Position numbers and translations under genes: made by a program. 64,000 bases of DNA from Nocardia australiensis. GTDB taxonomy: Bacteria > Actinomycetota > Actinomycetes > Mycobacteriales > Mycobacteriaceae. Positions 27,031 to 35,671 of this stretch are shown one piece after another (position 1 is the first letter of the stretch; every line of letters starts with the position of its first letter). The notes beneath the pieces are model-generated. The model was not told the DNA's origin. It did not search any database and saw only the letters and a list, made by a program, of their open reading frames with translations. The stretch spans positions 2,170,001-2,234,000 of the forward strand of contig NZ_JAJFZM010000001.1 of the NCBI RefSeq assembly GCF_020733705.1. The letters run 5' to 3'.

Positions 27031-29547
27031 CTACTGGCAGGTTTCATCGGCGGCGTTGACGTGTTCCAGGTCCGACGGCAATACGACAGGCGTCGTGCTT
27101 GTCGAGGTGCTGACCGGAACGTTGGTAATCGCATCGCCGACCGACGTCGGTGTGGTGATGGTCCCTGTGAAATCGGCGCCTATCACCACCTCGATAATGC
27201 CGCCGAGATCGCTCGCCTGTTCCAGGAGTGCGCCGGGTATCGCAGTGGCCACTGTTGCCGCCTCCGCCTCGTTACCTGACGCGTACCGGATTTTTGAGGT
27301 CGGTGTGGTGCCGCCCGAGTAGTTACCGGTCCCGTAGATCGGGAAGCCCTGGTTGCCCAGTTTGGTGGCGGCTTTGGCGCCGGCGCCGGAGACGTCCGAA
27401 CCGTTGGACACCAGCAGCGACACCGTGTTCGGATCGACAGCGGTTAGCTTCGGTGGGGCGGGCGGAGCAGTTGTGCCCAATCCCGCAGCGGGCGCCGCCT
27501 TCTTCTCGCCGGGTAGCGGCTGGTCGTCGCGGATCGCGTTGAAGATCGCCTTGATGTCGGAGTCGCGCGGAATCTCGTTGCCGTAGGAGGTGGTGCCACC
27601 GGTCGGAATGGTGAGGAACGTCACGGCGCCCGCGTCGACCTTCTGCAGTGAACGACCCAGCGTCAGCAGGGCGTTGGTATCAACCCGGTCTACCCACGTG
27701 TGCTTGGTGAAGGCGTCGATGAAGCCACGCAGCTTGCCGGGGTCGAACAGCACTTTGCTCGACAGCGCACCGCGCAGCAATGAGGCGAGGAACCGCTGCT
27801 GCCGGTTTATCCGGTCGTAGTCGCTGCGCTCCTCGCCGACCACATGACGGGCACGTACGTAGTTGAGTGCCGTTTCGCCGCTGATGTGCTGCGTGCCCGT
27901 GGTCTCCAGCACGGTGCCGAGGATCTCATCGACGATCGGCTCGGTTGTGCAGACTTCTACGCCGCCGATCTGGTCGACCATCGCCTCGAACCCGGAGAAG
28001 TCGACGCTGATGAAATGGCCGATGTTCAGGCCGGTCATCTTCCTGATCACGTTCACGAGGCACTTCGGGCCGCCGAGGGCGTAGACGGCGTTGAGCTTGT
28101 CGCCCATGGCCGAAGGGAAGGTTTCGTCGGTGTATTGAACCTTGTCATTGTCCCAGCCGTTGCACTGCGGCCTGGTGACATCGAGGTCACGAGGAAACGA
28201 CACAACCACGACTCGCGATCGGTTCTTGGGGATATTCACCAGCATGACTGTGTCTGCGCGGGAGCCCTCGGCGTCGTCTGTCGATCCGGCGCCTAGCTGC
28301 CCGTTGGCGCCCACCCGAGTGTCGGTTCCGACGATCAGGTAGTTTTCGTCGCCGAGTTGCGCGTCTGCGTCGACGACGTCATCCGGATGGTCGTCGAGCG
28401 CGGAAACCTGGGTGAAGTTGCTGGCAATCGAACGCTGATAGCTCCAGCCGCCGCCGGTGACGAGTAGCGCCACGACCGCGAATACCGCGAGGGTGCTGCG
28501 TCCTGCGAGGCGCAGCCGCCGGTCGCGGCGCTGCCTGGCAGCCGCGAGCCGGGACAGCGGAGGGTTGCCGACAGGCTTCGGTGTTGCCGATTCGGTCTTC
28601 TCGGACTTGGTGGTCGGCCAGCCCGACGTGCGCCGTTTGGTCTTGGTGGGCTCGGCGACCGGCGGGATGACGTCGGTGACGACCTCGGGCGGATCCTGGG
28701 CGCCGGGTGCCTTCGAGGACGCGCGCCGACCGTCCTTTACTGTGCCGCGCCGGCTCGGCTCGGCTCGGCTGGACACGGGCTGCCCGCCGGTGATGTCGTC
28801 GACGACAAGGGAGGAGCCGGTGGCGCGGTGCGAGGAACCGCTCGGGGCTGGGGCGCTCGCTGCCTCCGGGGCGTGGCGAGATGTGCTCGCCGGTGGGCGC
28901 GCGGCGGCCGTACCCGCGGCGTGTGCGGGGGCACTAGCTGGGGGCGGTGCCGGGTTCTCGGACCGGCGGGTTGCGCGTCCGTCGGCGCCACTGCGCGGTG
29001 GGGCCTCACCGCGCTGTTTCGATGCACTGCGGGATGTTGCCTCACCGCGTGTTGCCTCGCCGCGTTGGGCCGGGTCCCCGCGCGATGCCGATGGGCTGCG
29101 CTGGGCCGCTGGGCCGCGTTGCGCTGTTTCGCCGCGCTGTGTTGCGTCGCCCCGTTGGATGGCCCCACTGCGTGGTGATGATGCCGCGGCGCGCTGCGCG
29201 GGGTTGCCGCGCTGTGCTTCTGCACCGCGCGTTTCTTCACCGCGCCGCGTTTCTCCACTGTGTTGCGTCGCTGCGCCGCGTTCGCTGGGCGCGCCGCCCG
29301 GCGCCGGGATATTGCCCTCGCTCGGCGTTGCTGCCCGGCGCTTTCGGCCGCCTCGTTCGTTGTCGACCTTCTGGACGAGATCCTGCACCGTGAGCGGTGC
29401 TGAGCCGGTCTCCGGGGCGCCTTCGGTATGTCTCGATCGCCGGGACGACCGGGAGCCGTCTGGTTCAGAGTCATCCGCCGTGGGATAGCGCTCCCACGGG
29501 GCACGACCTCCGGGCCGGGGCACATGCCCGTGCCGATCGTCACCCAC
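27031..29547 (-). CDS. LytR-CpsA-Psr (LCP) cell-wall ligase with LytR_C domain
   Basis: LCP enzymes attach arabinogalactan or other glycopolymers to peptidoglycan outside the membrane. About 838 aa: a ~330-residue cytoplasmic N-terminus of low complexity with many QRG/RGE repeats, one membrane span (about 345-362), the LCP domain (TDTRVGANG, SRADTVMLVNIP, VVVVSFPRDLDV, YDRINRQQRFLASLLRG) and a C-terminal LytR_C domain (VSLLVSNGSDVSGAGAKAA). Position matches Rv0822c. GTG at 29547 has AGCGAGG upstream; a TTG precedes it. The 3' end is tandemly duplicated. Confidence 0.92.
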   Translation of the reverse strand: MGDDRHGHVPRPGGRAPWERYPTADDSEPDGSRSSRRSRHTEGAPETGSAPLTVQDLVQKVDNERGGRKRRAATPSEGNIPAPGGAPSERGAATQHSGETRRGEETRGAEAQRGNPAQRAAASSPRSGAIQRGDATQRGETAQRGPAAQRSPSASRGDPAQRGEATRGEATSRSASKQRGEAPPRSGADGRATRRSENPAPPPASAPAHAAGTAAARPPASTSRHAPEAASAPAPSGSSHRATGSSLVVDDITGGQPVSSRAEPSRRGTVKDGRRASSKAPGAQDPPEVVTDVIPPVAEPTKTKRRTSGWPTTKSEKTESATPKPVGNPPLSRLAAARQRRDRRLRLAGRSTLAVFAVVALLVTGGGWSYQRSIASNFTQVSALDDHPDDVVDADAQLGDENYLIVGTDTRVGANGQLGAGSTDDAEGSRADTVMLVNIPKNRSRVVVVSFPRDLDVTRPQCNGWDNDKVQYTDETFPSAMGDKLNAVYALGGPKCLVNVIRKMTGLNIGHFISVDFSGFEAMVDQIGGVEVCTTEPIVDEILGTVLETTGTQHISGETALNYVRARHVVGEERSDYDRINRQQRFLASLLRGALSSKVLFDPGKLRGFIDAFTKHTWVDRVDTNALLTLGRSLQKVDAGAVTFLTIPTGGTTSYGNEIPRDSDIKAIFNAIRDDQPLPGEKKAAPAAGLGTTAPPAPPKLTAVDPNTVSLLVSNGSDVSGAGAKAATKLGNQGFPIYGTGNYSGGTTPTSKIRYASGNEAEAATVATAIPGALLEQASDLGGIIEVVIGADFTGTITTPTSVGDAITNVPVSTSTSTTPVVLPSDLEHVNAADETCQ

Positions 29548-29713
29548 CAACGAACCTCGCTTTTCGTTTTCGACGCTTGGCTATCCGCCACAACTGCCGT
29601 TTCGACCGGCATGACCGATTCCGCCAATGATAACGATTTCGCCACGGCGGGCCAGCTGGGTACGAAATCGGCAATGCCACCTGCGTGTTTCGGGTGGTGG
29701 CGGATGGGAGGCG

Positions 29714-30517
29714 TCAGCCGCCGCTGTGCATCAGATCGGCGCCGTCGGGCACTGCGGGATCGTCGGGCCAGCCGTGTGGCAGTGCGACCTTGCCCGGCGA
29801 ACCCTGGCGGCCCCTCGGCATCCCTCGGGAATGGAGCGGTCGGGTCGAGTTGCCCTATCAGGTCCTGCAATTCGGTGAGTCGCGACACAGTCGCGAAGGC
29901 GCGGCGCAGATCCGCGCCGACCGGGAAGCCCATCAGGTACCAGGCCATGTGCTTGCGTAGATCGCGCATTGCCTTGTCCTCGCCGAGATGCTCGGACAGC
30001 AGTGCCGCGTGGCGGTAGAGCACCTCACCGACGCGTCCCAAATTCGGTGCCTCGGGCAATGATTCGCCGCGCAGCGCCGCCTGCAATTCGCCGAACAGCC
30101 ACGGCCTGCCGAGGCAGCCGCGCCCGACTACGACACCATCGCAACCGGTTTCGTCCATCATGCGGACGGCGTCGGCGGCGGAGAAGGTGTCACCGTTTCC
30201 GAGTACCGGGATGGTCCGCACGGCCTCCTTCAGCCGGGCGATGGCCGACCAGTCGGCCTGTCCCGAATACCGCTGTGCGGCCGTACGGGCATGCAGCGCA
30301 ACGGCCTTCGCGCCTTCGGCCTCGGCGATGCGGCCCGCGTCGAGGTAGGTCAGGTGGTCGTCATCGATGCCGATGCGGAACTTCACCGTCACCGGCACAC
30401 CCGCGGGTTCGGCGCCGCTGACCATGGCCCGCACGATCCGGCTGAACAACGCGCGCTTATATGGCAGCGCGGCCCTGCCACCGAGCCGGTGACCTTCGGT
30501 ACCGGGCAGCCGGTGTC
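29714..30517 (-). pseudogene. Decayed tRNA-dihydrouridine synthase (dus) copy
   Basis: The C-terminal two thirds of a DusB-like protein, about 75% similar to the intact dus at 31532. It is 5'-truncated just before the codons for GCPVPKVT, loses one base immediately after them, and has a second frameshift near the end; beyond it the normal tail (ADLMHSGG and stop at 29714) can still be read. It lies right behind the LCP gene, the ancestral dus position, so it may be the original gene displaced by the diverged copy nearby. Confidence 0.85.
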
Positions 30518-30593
30518 AACACAATGACAATAGATTGATCGTGCCGAACCCGCAGGTAGCACAGGTGTCGGTGGCAGTCTTCCAACCCCGATC

Positions 30594-30636
30594 TACATGT
30601 CATTAAGATGGTACATGTGTTAGGGTTGGTACATGT
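30594..30636 (+). promoter_or_regulatory. Triple TACATGT operator of vapBC
   Basis: TACATGT occurs at 30594, 30612 and 30630, exactly 18 bp apart; the last two are part of the longer repeat TGGTACATGT and the third contains the antitoxin start codon. A -10-like TAAGAT (30604-30609) sits between the first two. This is the pattern expected for self-repression by a ribbon-helix-helix antitoxin. Confidence 0.65.
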
Positions 30637-30866
30637 CTTTGAAGCGGACCAATGTCTACGCCGATCCTGTCGACCTGGCCATGATCAAGGAGGCTGCGGC
30701 CAAGCGTGGCGTGTCCGAAGCCGAGATCATCCGGCGCGGTATCCACCTTGCCGCGCTGAGTACGCGGGTCTGGGGTGCGGATATGGACTTTCCGACCTTC
30801 GATGATGTCGACGAGCCAGTGGGTGAGGTGACTCGGGCGGTCGTGGAGGGGACTCGGCGCCGGTGA
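30633..30866 (+). CDS. vapB: Antitoxin of VapBC pair, ribbon-helix-helix type
   Basis: 77 aa. The N-terminal RHH motif (SLKRTNVYADPVDLAMIKEAAAKRG... continuing to IIRRGI) binds DNA as a dimer; the C-terminal half (DFPTFDDVDEPVGEV) is the acidic toxin-wrapping arm. It neutralises the downstream PIN toxin and likely represses the operon. Its stop overlaps the toxin GTG (GTGA), the usual coupling. No close ribosome-binding site is seen, so it may be leaderless or weakly translated. Confidence 0.85.
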   Translation: MSLKRTNVYADPVDLAMIKEAAAKRGVSEAEIIRRGIHLAALSTRVWGADMDFPTFDDVDEPVGEVTRAVVEGTRRR

Positions 30867-31297
30867 TCGTCATCGGTGATACCTCGGGGATCATCGAGGC
30901 ATTCGCCAAGGGGACGGAGTCACAAGCCTGCCGCTCGGTTCTCAACGATGCGAGTCTCGTGGTCATCTCGCCACTGGTGTTGACTGAGGTCGACCACCTG
31001 GCGAAGGCCCGCTTCGGCTCGAACGCCCGAGATAGGATCCTGGCGTTCGTTTTCGATCAGATCGAGCGAATGCGATTCGCGCTCCCGGATGTCTCCGGTC
31101 AAATCGCAACGGCCCGCCGGGCGAAGGAATCCTATCCGGGCCTGGACCTCGACATGGCCGATGCGTTCAACGTATGTCTGGCGGCTGAGTACCACACCGA
31201 GACGGTACTAACCCTGGACCGTCGTGATTTCCGTGCCATTCGCCCGCTGACACCGGAACATGCGCACTTTCGGTTGCTGCCCGACGACCTGACATGA
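30863..31297 (+). CDS. vapC: VapC-family PIN-domain ribonuclease toxin
   Basis: 144-aa endoribonuclease; VapC toxins cut tRNA or rRNA at specific sites. PIN acidic residues are present: Asp6 (VIGDTSG), Glu42 (LTEVDHL), Asp97/Asp100 (LDMADAF) and Asp119/Asp122 (TLDRRDF). Starts with GTG overlapping the antitoxin stop. The pair lies between a decayed and an intact dus gene, so it belongs to inserted DNA. The cleavage target is unknown. Confidence 0.88.
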   Translation: MIVIGDTSGIIEAFAKGTESQACRSVLNDASLVVISPLVLTEVDHLAKARFGSNARDRILAFVFDQIERMRFALPDVSGQIATARRAKESYPGLDLDMADAFNVCLAAEYHTETVLTLDRRDFRAIRPLTPEHAHFRLLPDDLT

Positions 31298-31531
31298 CCC
31301 GGCCACCCGGACCGGGTGGGCTCGATTACCGGGTCCAGATGATTGTGGCGAACAGCCGTCGCTTTACGGAAGGCTGCTCCACCACCGAGTTTCGTTCCTC
31401 GTTTGCCGACACTGGACTATCGGCGCAATAGGGCGACGCTGCAAGCGACGATCCAGGACAGCCAGCCGGTCCAGCCGGCCAAGCCGATCACCGCGAGGGG
31501 TTCTCGTCAGCTTCCGGCGTGGTCTGGGGTT

Positions 31532-32680
31532 CTATCCGCCGGAGTGCATCACGTCGGCGGCCGACGGGATGGTGTCGTCCTCCGGGTCGTCGAGCCAGCC
31601 TTCGGGCAGTGCCACCTTCTTCTGTGGCGAGCCCTGCCGCCCGCGCGGGCCGGTGGCGGCGTCGACGGGGAACGGAACGTCCGGATCCAGTTGTCCCACA
31701 AGGTCTTCGATCTGGTGCAGACCGGTGACGGTGGCGAAGCGGCGGCGCAGTTCGCTGCCGACCGGGAAGCCCATCAGATACCAGGCCATGTGTTTGCGGA
31801 TGTCGCGCATGGCCTTGTCCTCGCCGTCGTGTTCGACGAGCAGGCAGGCGTGGCGGATGAGGATCTCGCCGACGCGGCCGAGGGTCGGGCCGTCGGGGAT
31901 CGGTTCGCCGCGCAGGGCCGCCGACAGTTCCGCGAACAGCCAGGGGCGGCCGAGGCAACCGCGGCCGATAACGACTCCGTCGCAACCGGTTTCGGCCTGC
32001 ATGCGCAGTGCGTCGGCGGCGGTGAAGATATCGCCGTTGCCCAGGACGGGGATCGTGGTGACGGCTTCCTTGAGCCGGGCGATGGCCGACCAGTCGGCGG
32101 CACCGGAGTAGAGCTGGGAGGCGGTGCGCGCGTGCAGGGCGACTGCAGCCGCGCCCTCGGCCTCGGCGATGCGTCCGGTGTCGAGGTAGGTGTGGTGGGT
32201 GTCGTCGATGCCGATGCGGAACTTGAAGGTCACCGGGACCTCCCCGGCCGCCGCGACCATCTCCCGGACGATATTGGCGAACAGCCGCCGCTTGTAGGGC
32301 AGCGCCGACCCGCCGCCCAGCCGCGTTACCTTGGGAACTGGGCAGCCGAGATTGAGGTCGATGTGATCGGCCCAGCCCTCACCGACGATGATCCGGACCG
32401 CCTCGCCGAGGGTGGCCGGGTCCACGCCGTAGAGCTGCATGGAGCGCGGGTGCTCGTCGGCGTCGAAGGACATCATGTGCAGGGTCTTCTCGTTGCGTTC
32501 AACGACGGCCCGCGCGGTGATCATCTCGCAGATGTAGAGGGAGGTGGGGCTGCCGAATTCTCGACACAGGGTGCGGAATGCGACGTTGGTGATGCCGGCC
32601 ATCGGGGCGAGCACGACGGGCGGGTCGATCGGGTACGGGCCGACCTGCAGGTCGTGTCTGATCTCGGTGGATGTAGGCAC
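31532..32680 (-). CDS. dus: tRNA-dihydrouridine synthase (DusB-like)
   Basis: FMN/NADPH enzyme reducing uridines in the tRNA D-loop. 382 aa TIM barrel: VVLAPMAGITNVAFRTLC, catalytic Cys in LNLGCPVPKVT, FRIGIDD, ALHARTA, GNGDIF and GRGCLGRPWLF. Complete, so it can replace the decayed copy at 29.7 kb. In the M. tuberculosis order dus is next to desA1; here about 5.8 kb separate them. Confidence 0.93.
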   Translation of the reverse strand: MPTSTEIRHDLQVGPYPIDPPVVLAPMAGITNVAFRTLCREFGSPTSLYICEMITARAVVERNEKTLHMMSFDADEHPRSMQLYGVDPATLGEAVRIIVGEGWADHIDLNLGCPVPKVTRLGGGSALPYKRRLFANIVREMVAAAGEVPVTFKFRIGIDDTHHTYLDTGRIAEAEGAAAVALHARTASQLYSGAADWSAIARLKEAVTTIPVLGNGDIFTAADALRMQAETGCDGVVIGRGCLGRPWLFAELSAALRGEPIPDGPTLGRVGEILIRHACLLVEHDGEDKAMRDIRKHMAWYLMGFPVGSELRRRFATVTGLHQIEDLVGQLDPDVPFPVDAATGPRGRQGSPQKKVALPEGWLDDPEDDTIPSAADVMHSGG

Positions 32681-33144
32681 AGGCCCAGTGTCGCATTGGA
32701 TGGTTTGCGGCCTGGATCACCCTGTCGTCGATGGCTCCGGTGGGTGCCTCTCGAAAATGGTCAGCCACAATCGATCAGTTCTGCATTCTTGGCCGCTATG
32801 ATCGTGATCGGTTGCGTCTGCAACGCCTTCGACCGGCAAAGTTGGCAATCGTCGTCTCGATCAACTGATCAGAGGTAGTTCCCGGATTGTTTGTTCGATC
32901 CGGTCTGCCAGTCGATTGCCATCGTGATCCGAGACGATGTCTCGGTTGTAGACGATGTCCAAGTTCAGCTGGCCTTCGGCGCAGGTCGCGAAGATCACGG
33001 GGTGGGACCGGGCTGGTCACGATGAATCGGATGTTCTCGAAGATGACGGCTCTCGACGTGTTGTCTTGCTTGCGCCACGTGAGCTGTTGTGTACCTTTGG
33101 GATTGAGTTGTCGTGGCGAGTTTTGCCAGGACCGAAGGGGTGCC
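32681..33144. other. Intergenic, possible relic of an acyltransferase tail
   Basis: 464 bases with no intact gene. On the minus strand 32870-32999 reads VIFATCAEGQLNLDIVYNRD then about 25 more residues to a TGA, which resembles the C-terminus of condensation/wax-ester-synthase-type acyltransferases. The frame is stopped upstream, so at most this is a fragment. The assignment is tentative. Confidence 0.25.
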
Positions 33145-33906
33145 GTGGTTGAGGATGTTGCCGACTTGTTGGTTCGGACACGCGAATTGCTGGATTCCGC
33201 GCTTTCAAGGATCGATTCGACCGGAAGCGCCGCCGAGGAGACAGTAGATATCGCGCGGGTGATACCCCGGGACGACTGGGGCGAGACATTGCAACAGCGC
33301 CTGCGTGGGGTGCAGGTCGAGGTGACGATCGCGATCTCCGATCCCATCCAGGCTCGGCGGGAGTATCTCGACGCGGATGCCCTGCTCCGAGATTTCATCG
33401 CCGCTGGCAAGCGGGTACGGATCCTCGTATCCTCGCAGTACGCCGACGATCACGATCTGGAGGAATTGCTGCCGGATCATTCGTTCAGCGATCGAATCCG
33501 TGTCACGTATACCAAGTTCCACAACACGATGGTTATCGACGGCCGTCTGGGGGTGGTGTGGACACACGTGAACGGGCAACCGCAGGCGTATTTCGCCACC
33601 GAATTTGCCCTGCTGGGTGCCATCCACCAATTTGTCACCCAAACCTGGGCGACCGCACTCCCGCTGCAAGATCATGTCGCTTTGCGCCACCGTGGATTCG
33701 GCGAAATGGAAATAGCGGTCCTGCGATTCTTGAACGCCGGCGTCACCGACGAAGTGGCGGCACGCCGACTTTCGGTCTCCACCCGTACCTATCGCCGTTA
33801 TCTCGCCGACGTCATGATCCGGTTGAACGCCGCGACCCGTTTCCAGCTCGGTGCCCGCGCAGCCGAACTGGGACTGTTGAAGGAGGATGTTCGCGCGGAC
33901 GCCTGA
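33145..33906 (+). CDS. LuxR-type transcriptional regulator with phospholipase-D-like sensor domain
   Basis: 253 aa. C-terminal LuxR-like helix-turn-helix (about 190-245: EMEIAVLRFLNAGVTDEVAARRL, then STRTYRRYLADVMIRL). The N-terminal domain has one degenerate HKD-like motif, KFHNTMVIDGR, where the lysine is replaced, as in non-catalytic PLD-like regulator domains. GTG at 33145 has GAAGGGG 6 bp upstream. It neighbours two acyl-CoA ligase genes on the other strand, which are possible targets. The ligand is unknown. Confidence 0.8.
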   Translation: MVEDVADLLVRTRELLDSALSRIDSTGSAAEETVDIARVIPRDDWGETLQQRLRGVQVEVTIAISDPIQARREYLDADALLRDFIAAGKRVRILVSSQYADDHDLEELLPDHSFSDRIRVTYTKFHNTMVIDGRLGVVWTHVNGQPQAYFATEFALLGAIHQFVTQTWATALPLQDHVALRHRGFGEMEIAVLRFLNAGVTDEVAARRLSVSTRTYRRYLADVMIRLNAATRFQLGARAAELGLLKEDVRADA

Positions 33907-33944
33907 CAAGGGGTTGTGAGCTACTGGCCAGGCATCCGCGCGAA
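33890..33944. terminator. Bidirectional terminator between the LuxR gene and fadD
   Basis: TTCGCGCGGACGCCTG (33890-33905) pairs with CAGGCATCCGCGCGAA (33929-33944), 15 of 16 bases. The left arm overlaps the last codons of the regulator; the genes on both sides converge on it. Confidence 0.6.
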
Positions 33945-33950
33945 CCCTCG

Positions 33951-35573
33951 TCACCGCGGAGAGCGCTTCAGTTCGGCGTTATCCGCGGCGTGCTTCTTGG
34001 CGGCGGGGTAGTTGGCCTTGCCGCTAGGCTGGCGCATCATCTGCTCAACGATCCAATAGCCGCGCGGCGCTTTGTATCCGGCAACCTTAGTGCGCACATG
34101 CCCGTCGAGAGCGGCGAGGTCGAGTTCGAAATCACCGCTTGGCTGCACCAGCGCTGCGACCGAATTCCCGAAGCGCTCGTCCTTGATACCGATCACCAAC
34201 GCATCGAACACATCCGGGTGCGACTTGAGGGCGCCCTCGACCTCCTCGGGGAAGACCTTCTCGCCGCCGGTATTGATGCATTCCGATCCGCGCCCGAGCA
34301 AGGTGACGGTGCCGTCCTCCTCGTAGCGCGCGTAGTCGCCGGGGACGACATACCGGGTTCCGTCCACCTCGACGAAGATGGTCTTGGTCTTCTCCGGATC
34401 CTTGTAGTAGCCCAGCGGCACGTGCCCGCTGCGCGCCATCCGCCCGACCGCGCCGGGCTTGGGCTCCACCAGTTTTCCGTCGTCGTCGATGAGCGCGGCC
34501 TGCGCGCTATATTTCACCCGCGGCCCTTGGGAATGATCGGAATCCTTGCTGACCACGGCGAGTCCGGTGCTGCCGCTCTCCGAGGATCCGATCACATCGG
34601 TGATGAACAGGTTCGGGAACAGCTCGAGGTACTGCTGCTTGAGCGCCTGCGAGAACAAGGCGGCGTGGCTGCTGAACGCCCACAGCGACGACACGTCGTA
34701 GTTCTTCGCACGGTAGGCGTCGAGCAGCGGCTTGGCCATGGCGTCACCGACCACGGTGAGCACGTTGACCTGCTCCCGCTCCACCGTCCGCCACACCTCA
34801 TCGGCATCGAACCGCGGCACGAACACGACGGTGCCGCCGGAGTTCAGCGCGATGAACGCCGCCCACTGCGCAGCCCCGTGGATCAGCGGTGAAAGCGGCG
34901 CCATCACAATGCCATTGGGCGCGGACTTGGCATTGTTGGCCAGTTCCCATTCATCGGCGACGTATTCGCCGGTGACATGGTTGATGCCGCCACCGAGCGT
35001 GCGCCACACGTCCTCATGGGTCCACATGACGCCCTTGGGGAACCCGGTCGTGCCGCCGGTGTAGAGGATGTAGAGGTCATCGGATCGGCGTTCGTCGAAG
35101 TCACGGGCGGTGGACTGCCCGGCGCGCGCCTGGTCATAGGAGATGCCGTCGTAGCGCGTGTAATCCCCGTCGGTGCCGTCGTCGATGACGATGAGGCCGG
35201 TCAGCTGCGGGGTGGTCGGCGCGACATCGGCGACGACATCGGCGTACGCGCGCTCGTGGACCAGGGCTTTCAGGTCGGCGTTGTCCACGATGTAGCGGAC
35301 TTCCTCGGCCACATACCGATAGTTGACACACACCGAGACCGCGCGCAGCTTGTAGGTCGCGATCATTGTTTCGAGGGCCTCGATGGAGTTGCGCGAATAC
35401 ACCCCGACGTGATCGCCCTTGCCGATTCCTCGCGACGCCAGGTGGTGTGCCAGCTGGTTCGCGCGCTCGTCGAGTTCTCGGTAGGTCACCCGGCGATCGC
35501 CGCAGATTACGGCGATGCGATCGGGCACCGCGTCCACCGCGTGTTCGAAGAGGTCTGCAACATTGAAAGCCAT
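33951..35573 (-). CDS. Acyl-CoA synthetase, FadD19-like
   Basis: ATP-dependent ligase charging a carboxylate with CoA via an acyl-adenylate. 540 aa ANL fold: AMP loop YTGGTTGFPKGVMW (about residue 172), IGSSESGSTG, GDYARYEEDG, and the C-terminal catalytic Lys in RQPSGKANY. The opening MAFNVADLFEHAVDAVPDR and overall motif pattern resemble mycobacterial FadD19, which acts on steroid side chains; that substrate is inferred. Tandem paralogue of the next gene, 98 bp apart. Confidence 0.88.
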   Translation of the reverse strand: MAFNVADLFEHAVDAVPDRIAVICGDRRVTYRELDERANQLAHHLASRGIGKGDHVGVYSRNSIEALETMIATYKLRAVSVCVNYRYVAEEVRYIVDNADLKALVHERAYADVVADVAPTTPQLTGLIVIDDGTDGDYTRYDGISYDQARAGQSTARDFDERRSDDLYILYTGGTTGFPKGVMWTHEDVWRTLGGGINHVTGEYVADEWELANNAKSAPNGIVMAPLSPLIHGAAQWAAFIALNSGGTVVFVPRFDADEVWRTVEREQVNVLTVVGDAMAKPLLDAYRAKNYDVSSLWAFSSHAALFSQALKQQYLELFPNLFITDVIGSSESGSTGLAVVSKDSDHSQGPRVKYSAQAALIDDDGKLVEPKPGAVGRMARSGHVPLGYYKDPEKTKTIFVEVDGTRYVVPGDYARYEEDGTVTLLGRGSECINTGGEKVFPEEVEGALKSHPDVFDALVIGIKDERFGNSVAALVQPSGDFELDLAALDGHVRTKVAGYKAPRGYWIVEQMMRQPSGKANYPAAKKHAADNAELKRSPR

Positions 35574-35671
35574 GCGACCAAGCTAGGACCGGCCACAGTG
35601 CGGGACAACGGAAGTCCTGGCCGACAATTGGCAAAAAGATGACAGCGCGTATCGGCCAGGTCGCCGCCGTC

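Noticed and set aside
29000-29400. Short-period repeats as a possible CRISPR or satellite array
   Set aside because: The repeats are codons for QRG/RGE-rich low-complexity protein in the LCP N-terminus and lack constant spacers.
28737-30449. 570-codon frame joining dus sequence to the LCP N-terminal region
   Set aside because: Looks like a Dus fusion, but the dus part is frameshifted off its normal tail and the rest is an out-of-frame reading of the repetitive LCP gene.
31343-32878. 511-codon plus-strand frame opposite dus
   Set aside because: Complement of the dus gene; the minus-strand protein has all Dus motifs.
33558-34892. 444-codon plus-strand frame overlapping the LuxR gene and fadD
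   Set aside because: Begins inside the regulator in another frame and runs antisense to an ANL ligase with intact motifs.
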